From: Limisphaerales bacterium | Lineage (GTDB): Bacteria > Verrucomicrobiota > Verrucomicrobiae > Limisphaerales > UBA11358 | Direction: 5' to 3' | DNA length: 9,446 bases | Assembly (NCBI GenBank): GCA_003152145.1 | Contig: PLZL01000120.1 | Coordinates: 6,744 to 16,189, forward strand | Part shown: in pieces, positions 7,401 to 9,446 of the stretch | How the letters are laid out: each line of letters starts with the position of its first letter | Position numbering within the stretch: the first letter of the stretch is position 1 | Made by a program: the position numbers and the translations under genes | Notes under the pieces: generated by a model | What the model was told of the DNA's origin: nothing | The model's input: the letters and a program-made list of their open reading frames with translations, nothing else | Databases searched by the model: none

Positions 7401-8415
7401 TGTAAATGAGGCGCAATGTGTCCGGGCCATTGATGCCATCGGTGTCCACCAACGCGAAGCTCCAGTTCGTATCCGTGCCGGAGACCAATGAAAGGCCGTT
7501 GGTCAACAGCGTTCCGTCCCATTTCATCACGTCCCACGAGCCGGCGTTTGTTGCGCCAAGGAAGCCGACTTCAAGTTTTGAGCCGGGCATGAAGATCACG
7601 TTGCCGTCACTGTAAGTTCCCGACGGCCCGCTCAAATTTGCCACATAAATTGAGCCGAGCATCCCCTTGGTCACATACGCCGCCAGCACGCTGTTGGAAC
7701 TCTGCACCCAGAAGCCGTCGTCGGCAGAATTGTCCGTGCCGATATTCGCCGCACCGCCGCCATCCACCTCGAAACGACCGGCGCCACCGTTCGCGCCGAG
7801 CAAAATCCCCGTGCGCGTGCGGAGTTCGCCGCCAGACAGAACGCAGTTTCCCTGCGCGCCTGCGCCATCGCCAAAACCAATACTGACACTGGGAACGCCG
7901 TCGATAGTGCCGTTGCGGCTGGAGTCCAGCAGGCCGCCGCTTACGTTGAGATTGCCCGTGCTGCCGGAGTTAAACCCCACTTCCATGTAGCCGCCAAATT
8001 TGATCGAACCGTTGGTGACCGTGACCGTGCCGGTGTGCCCGCCCGATCCGATGTAAGTCACCGTCGTTGAATCGCTACCCAGCGAACCACCGGTGACCTG
8101 AAGTTCGCCGCTGTTGGTGTCGCCAACGCGAATATACTGATAAGTATTGGCTCCTGTCGCCGCGAAGTAAACCGCGCGGCCCGTGCCACTCAAATTGATG
8201 TGAATCTTGTCGCCAGTCGTGCCGAGGCCGGTGGAAGGCAGCACGTTCCCGCTCCAATTAGTAGGGTTGCCCCAGTCGTTGTTTCCCGCGCCGTTGTCCC
8301 ACTGCACGTCCACATTCGTCGCCCGCGCCAAGGCGGCAAAAAACACGACGCCCGCCAGCGCCGGGAATTTTTTCGTGCCGCCGGACTTCAAACGTTGGAC
8401 GAAATTCCGGGTCAT
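4408..8415 (-). CDS. Multidomain secreted alginate-lyase-family polysaccharide lyase with four FN3 modules
   Basis: The protein has 1335 residues. Residues 1-32 are a signal peptide (FPALAGVVFFAALARA). Residues 35-335 form a Gly/Asn/Thr-rich beta-strand domain that opens WDNGAGNNDWGNPTNWSG, like autotransporter-associated repeat proteins. FN3-1 is at about 343-428. The catalytic domain spans 433-795: HPGVMHTQADLDRMRTKV, then GGGNWG (Asn595), RDIGHWSLGL (His655) and YEQAYHPYAN (Tyr734), the likely lyase residues by analogy with the alginate_lyase (PF05426) group, which includes PL5 and PL38. FN3-2 and FN3-3 lie at 801-888 and 890-982, a DUF1349/concanavalin-like module at about 984-1170, and FN3-4 at 1173-1262. 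Residues 1268-1335 are a tail with WPSDHLGWTLQ and a terminal FFRLSHP. It would cut a uronic-acid polymer by beta-elimination outside the cell. The gap from the GH88 stop is 41 bp with no terminator; the start has only a weak AAAGG well upstream. Substrate cannot be read from sequence; alginate itself is not implied. Confidence 0.85.
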   Translation of the reverse strand: MTRNFVQRLKSGGTKKFPALAGVVFFAALARATNVDVQWDNGAGNNDWGNPTNWSGNVLPSTGLGTTGDKIHINLSGTGRAVYFAATGANTYQYIRVGDTNSGELQVTGGSLGSDSTTVTYIGSGGHTGTVTVTNGSIKFGGYMEVGFNSGSTGNLNVSGGLLDSSRNGTIDGVPSVSIGFGDGAGAQGNCVLSGGELRTRTGILLGANGGAGRFEVDGGGAANIGTDNSADDGFWVQSSNSVLAAYVTKGMLGSIYVANLSGPSGTYSDGNVIFMPGSKLEVGFLGATNAGSWDVMKWDGTLLTNGLSLVSGTDTNWSFALVDTDGINGPDTLRLIYIAANLSPPTGIVAVPGNAQVTLRWSASGGATNYFLKRGTSPGGPYTFTNSLAGINYTDTGLTNGVTDYYVVSAAMTNGQTGNSFEVRATPFHSKFVHPGVMHTQADLDRMRTKVVAGEQPWLDGYHKLVADSHSSSSYGMEGPQTTITRDAPTGVRPYSWEDDCGAAYQNALLWYLTGDPTHASLAIKILDAWSITCTNINGSDARLTAGLQGHKFITAAEIIRYTGAPWSQAQINTCSNFIRTVLLPQNKMYGGGNWGIIGDISQMAAGVFMEDEAEFNEAINALKFGSPIECDMGIINYIDPAGWTTEADRDIGHWSLGLNNDAAGAQIAWCQGVDLWTYLGNRIQVGHEYIAKYNSSNPVSYSPAQQCDGYNNAAITTDGRGRWDIAFYEQAYHPYANLFGIASPFTWLGVTNTRAWLAGPGTVTYSGDNDGIPAEGYDRDHVAFGTLVAALPTRTLGLPVLPSGLVATWSNGVVSLAWSAASGALSYNVKRATSRGGPYTNIATGLATTSHTDSTVANNQPFFYKVSAMNGVGETENSGLASAYPSSTAPAAPTTIAAKTISHQRIDVSWNASAGAASYNVKRATAPGGPYTNIAAGVGTTLLSYANTELPAATTFYYFIAPNNTIGTGSDSTAASATTLPALPSPWTFADAGYQTTPGNATYSAGAFTVKGAGLDYGGLYNSDAFGFAYLNLTGDGEIIARYTSRQIYSNIGKTGLAMRESLGDESKHAFVYIGGDTASFVYRSSTGANGSGSGSVAVTNLALPQWLKLNRTGNVFAGSVSTNGTNWTVINSRTITMSNTLLVGFAVCSRNNGYLDTATFDNVSVTGLWPALPGTPADLIAVAGDASAFLNWSTATNATGYNLKRATSSAGPYTTVATNLSDVIFTNTGLVNGTLSYYVVSGTNFFGESTNSNPASVRPVSATPPQIAVTPARILLQIVWPSDHLGWTLQSNSVSLTSTDLWFDVPGSNGTNQLNLPLEAGRSNVFFRLSHP
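4630..7389 (-). repeat. Four FN3 modules with a near-identical internal motif
   Basis: The signature YNVKRATxxGGPYTNIA occurs at 7305-7261 (YFLKRGTSPGGPYTF), 5931-5872 (YNVKRATSRGGPYTNIATGL), 5655-5596 (YNVKRATAPGGPYTNIAAGV) and 4806-4747 (YNLKRATSSAGPYTTVATNL). The two middle copies are adjacent and also close at the DNA level. The modules occupy about 7389-7132, 6015-5752, 5748-5470 and 4899-4630, on either side of the catalytic and DUF1349-like modules. They probably act as spacers or carbohydrate contacts and arose by internal duplication. Confidence 0.75.
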
Positions 8416-8456
8416 CCGGGTAATTTACCAGCCTTTCAGTGAAAAATCCGGCGGTA

Positions 8457-9446
8457 TTACCACCATGTTTCAGCTTGGAACAATTCACGCGCCAGTGCTT
8501 CCATCAGGTAGTAATCGCCCCAGCTCGTATAGGCGTTCCGCGCACCGCCATTGCCATCTCCAACCTGGCCGTTTTTCAGCATGCCGGGACAGGCATCGTC
8601 ACAATTCAGGTAATCCCCGCTGCATAAGCGCGACAACAATTGTTGCGCTGCGCCGGCAACCTGGCCGTCGTCAGGTTTGTATTTCAACAATTCCTGAAAT
8701 CCACACACCGCCACCGACGCCGCTGATGCGTCACGAATGAATTTCTGCCCCGATGGCGGCAACCTGAAATCCCACAGCGGCACAATTTCCTCATCAAGAC
8801 TGGCAATGAACTTCCGCGCCAATCGCAACGATGCGTCCAGATACTTCTGGTCGCGCGTGTAGCCGTAACTCAACGCGAAACCGTAAATCGCCCAGGCTGT
8901 GCCGCGCGCCCAGTGCGATTCCACCGCCCAGCCGCCATAGGTGTCGCCACCCAGCGGTTTTCCAGTCTTCAAATCGAAGCGATAGGCATGATAGACGGAA
9001 CCATCCGCCCGCACGAAATTCTTCAACGCCACGTCGGCGTGCTTCACGGCGATGTCATGATATTTCTTGTCGCCCGTTTCGTTGCTGGCCCAATACAACA
9101 GCGGCAGGTTCATCAGACAGTCAATGATGGCCATGTTGTCCTGCTCGGTCGTGTTCATGTGCCCCCACGCCCGGATGAAATTGCCTTTTTCATTGAATCG
9201 CTGGGACAGCACTTCGGCGGCGCGCAAACCAACTTTGCAGTGTTCTTTGTCGCCGGTGAGCTTGTAAAGCGCCACGGAATAAAGCGAATAAAGGAAGCCG
9301 AGATCGTGGTGGGTGTCCAGATTTCGTGTGAACACTTTCTCGCGGTAGTGTGGGGCGAGGCGCAGGACCTGGTCCAGGAAGTATTCGTCTTCGGTTTCCC
9401 GCCAGGCAATCAACGCCATGCCCGTGAAAAAAGAAGATGTCCAGTT
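8457..9446 (-). CDS. GH88 unsaturated glucuronyl hydrolase, 5' end outside window
   Basis: The frame is open to the window edge and ends at TAA 8459-8457, giving 329 residues; the family is roughly 370-400, so about 40 residues plus any signal peptide are missing. The fragment begins NWTSSFFTGMALIAW, the family's first conserved block. Counting from the edge, Asp48 (THHDLGF) and Asp109 (IIDCLMNLPLLYWA) are 61 residues apart, as are Asp88 and Asp149, the active-site pair of Bacillus UGL (recalled numbering). With the same offset, Trp2, His153, Arg181 and Trp185 match UGL Trp42, His193, Arg221 and Trp225. The enzyme hydrates and releases the 4,5-unsaturated uronic acid left on the non-reducing end by polysaccharide lyases, so it pairs directly with the lyase gene 41 bp downstream. 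One departure: the usual QGY block is GGW here (TYGGWAVESHWARG). GH105 is a more distant alternative; the HHDLGF block argues for GH88. Cell location is unknown without the N-terminus. Confidence 0.9.
   Translation of the reverse strand, partial: NWTSSFFTGMALIAWRETEDEYFLDQVLRLAPHYREKVFTRNLDTHHDLGFLYSLYSVALYKLTGDKEHCKVGLRAAEVLSQRFNEKGNFIRAWGHMNTTEQDNMAIIDCLMNLPLLYWASNETGDKKYHDIAVKHADVALKNFVRADGSVYHAYRFDLKTGKPLGGDTYGGWAVESHWARGTAWAIYGFALSYGYTRDQKYLDASLRLARKFIASLDEEIVPLWDFRLPPSGQKFIRDASAASVAVCGFQELLKYKPDDGQVAGAAQQLLSRLCSGDYLNCDDACPGMLKNGQVGDGNGGARNAYTSWGDYYLMEALARELFQAETWW

Noticed and set aside
4408..8415. Calling the lyase an alginate lyase in the strict sense
   Set aside because: The domain family includes enzymes acting on other uronic polymers, and the GH106-like neighbour argues for a mixed, deoxysugar-containing substrate.
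8419..8429. Inverted repeat GGTAA-T-TTACC between the GH88 and lyase genes as a terminator or operator
   Set aside because: Five-base arms with a one-base loop cannot form a stable hairpin, and no T run follows.

Overview
The window reads as part of a polysaccharide-degradation gene cluster from a Verrucomicrobiota bacterium, most likely a Pedosphaera/Limisphaerales-type lineage. That assignment is inference. It rests on a PEP-CTERM/choice-of-anchor protein, giant Asn/Thr-rich secreted enzymes with FN3 spacers, a C-terminal tail with a WPSDHLGWTLQ...VFFRL pattern that I associate with verrucomicrobial exported proteins, and poor Shine-Dalgarno sites. No rRNA, tRNA, CRISPR array, transposon or integration site was seen.

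All five genes lie on the minus strand, so transcription runs from high to low coordinates. In that order they are: (1) 9446-8457, a GH88 unsaturated glucuronyl hydrolase whose N-terminus lies beyond the window; (2) 8415-4408, a 1335-residue secreted protein with an alginate-lyase-family catalytic domain, an N-terminal beta-rich domain, four FN3 modules, a DUF1349/concanavalin-like module and a C-terminal tail; (3) 4387-3668, a small choice-of-anchor R protein with a PEP-CTERM signal that looks frameshifted; (4) 3671-1275, a GH106-like (alpha-L-rhamnosidase-like) hydrolase without a signal peptide; (5) 1278-1, a secreted alpha/beta-hydrolase with a C-terminal extension whose end lies beyond the window. 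Gaps are 41 bp, then about 20 bp (or a 4-bp overlap), then two ATGA 4-bp overlaps, so this is almost certainly one operon. No stretch longer than about 45 bases lacks a gene.

A working model, by inference: the secreted lyase cleaves a uronic-acid-containing polysaccharide by beta-elimination, leaving chains with a 4,5-unsaturated uronyl residue. The GH88 enzyme removes that residue, the GH106-like enzyme removes a terminal deoxysugar (rhamnose is the family precedent), and the alpha/beta-hydrolase removes an ester group such as acetyl. A rhamnose- and uronate-containing polymer (ulvan-like, rhamnogalacturonan-like or a bacterial exopolysaccharide) would fit, but the sequence does not identify the substrate.

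The most notable local signal is at the end of the choice-of-anchor gene. The annotated frame gives an atypical Trp/Cys-rich tail after the PEP motif, while the -1 frame from the GGGG run at 3764-3767 gives a textbook PEP-CTERM helix and Arg pair, ending at 3678 just before the next gene.
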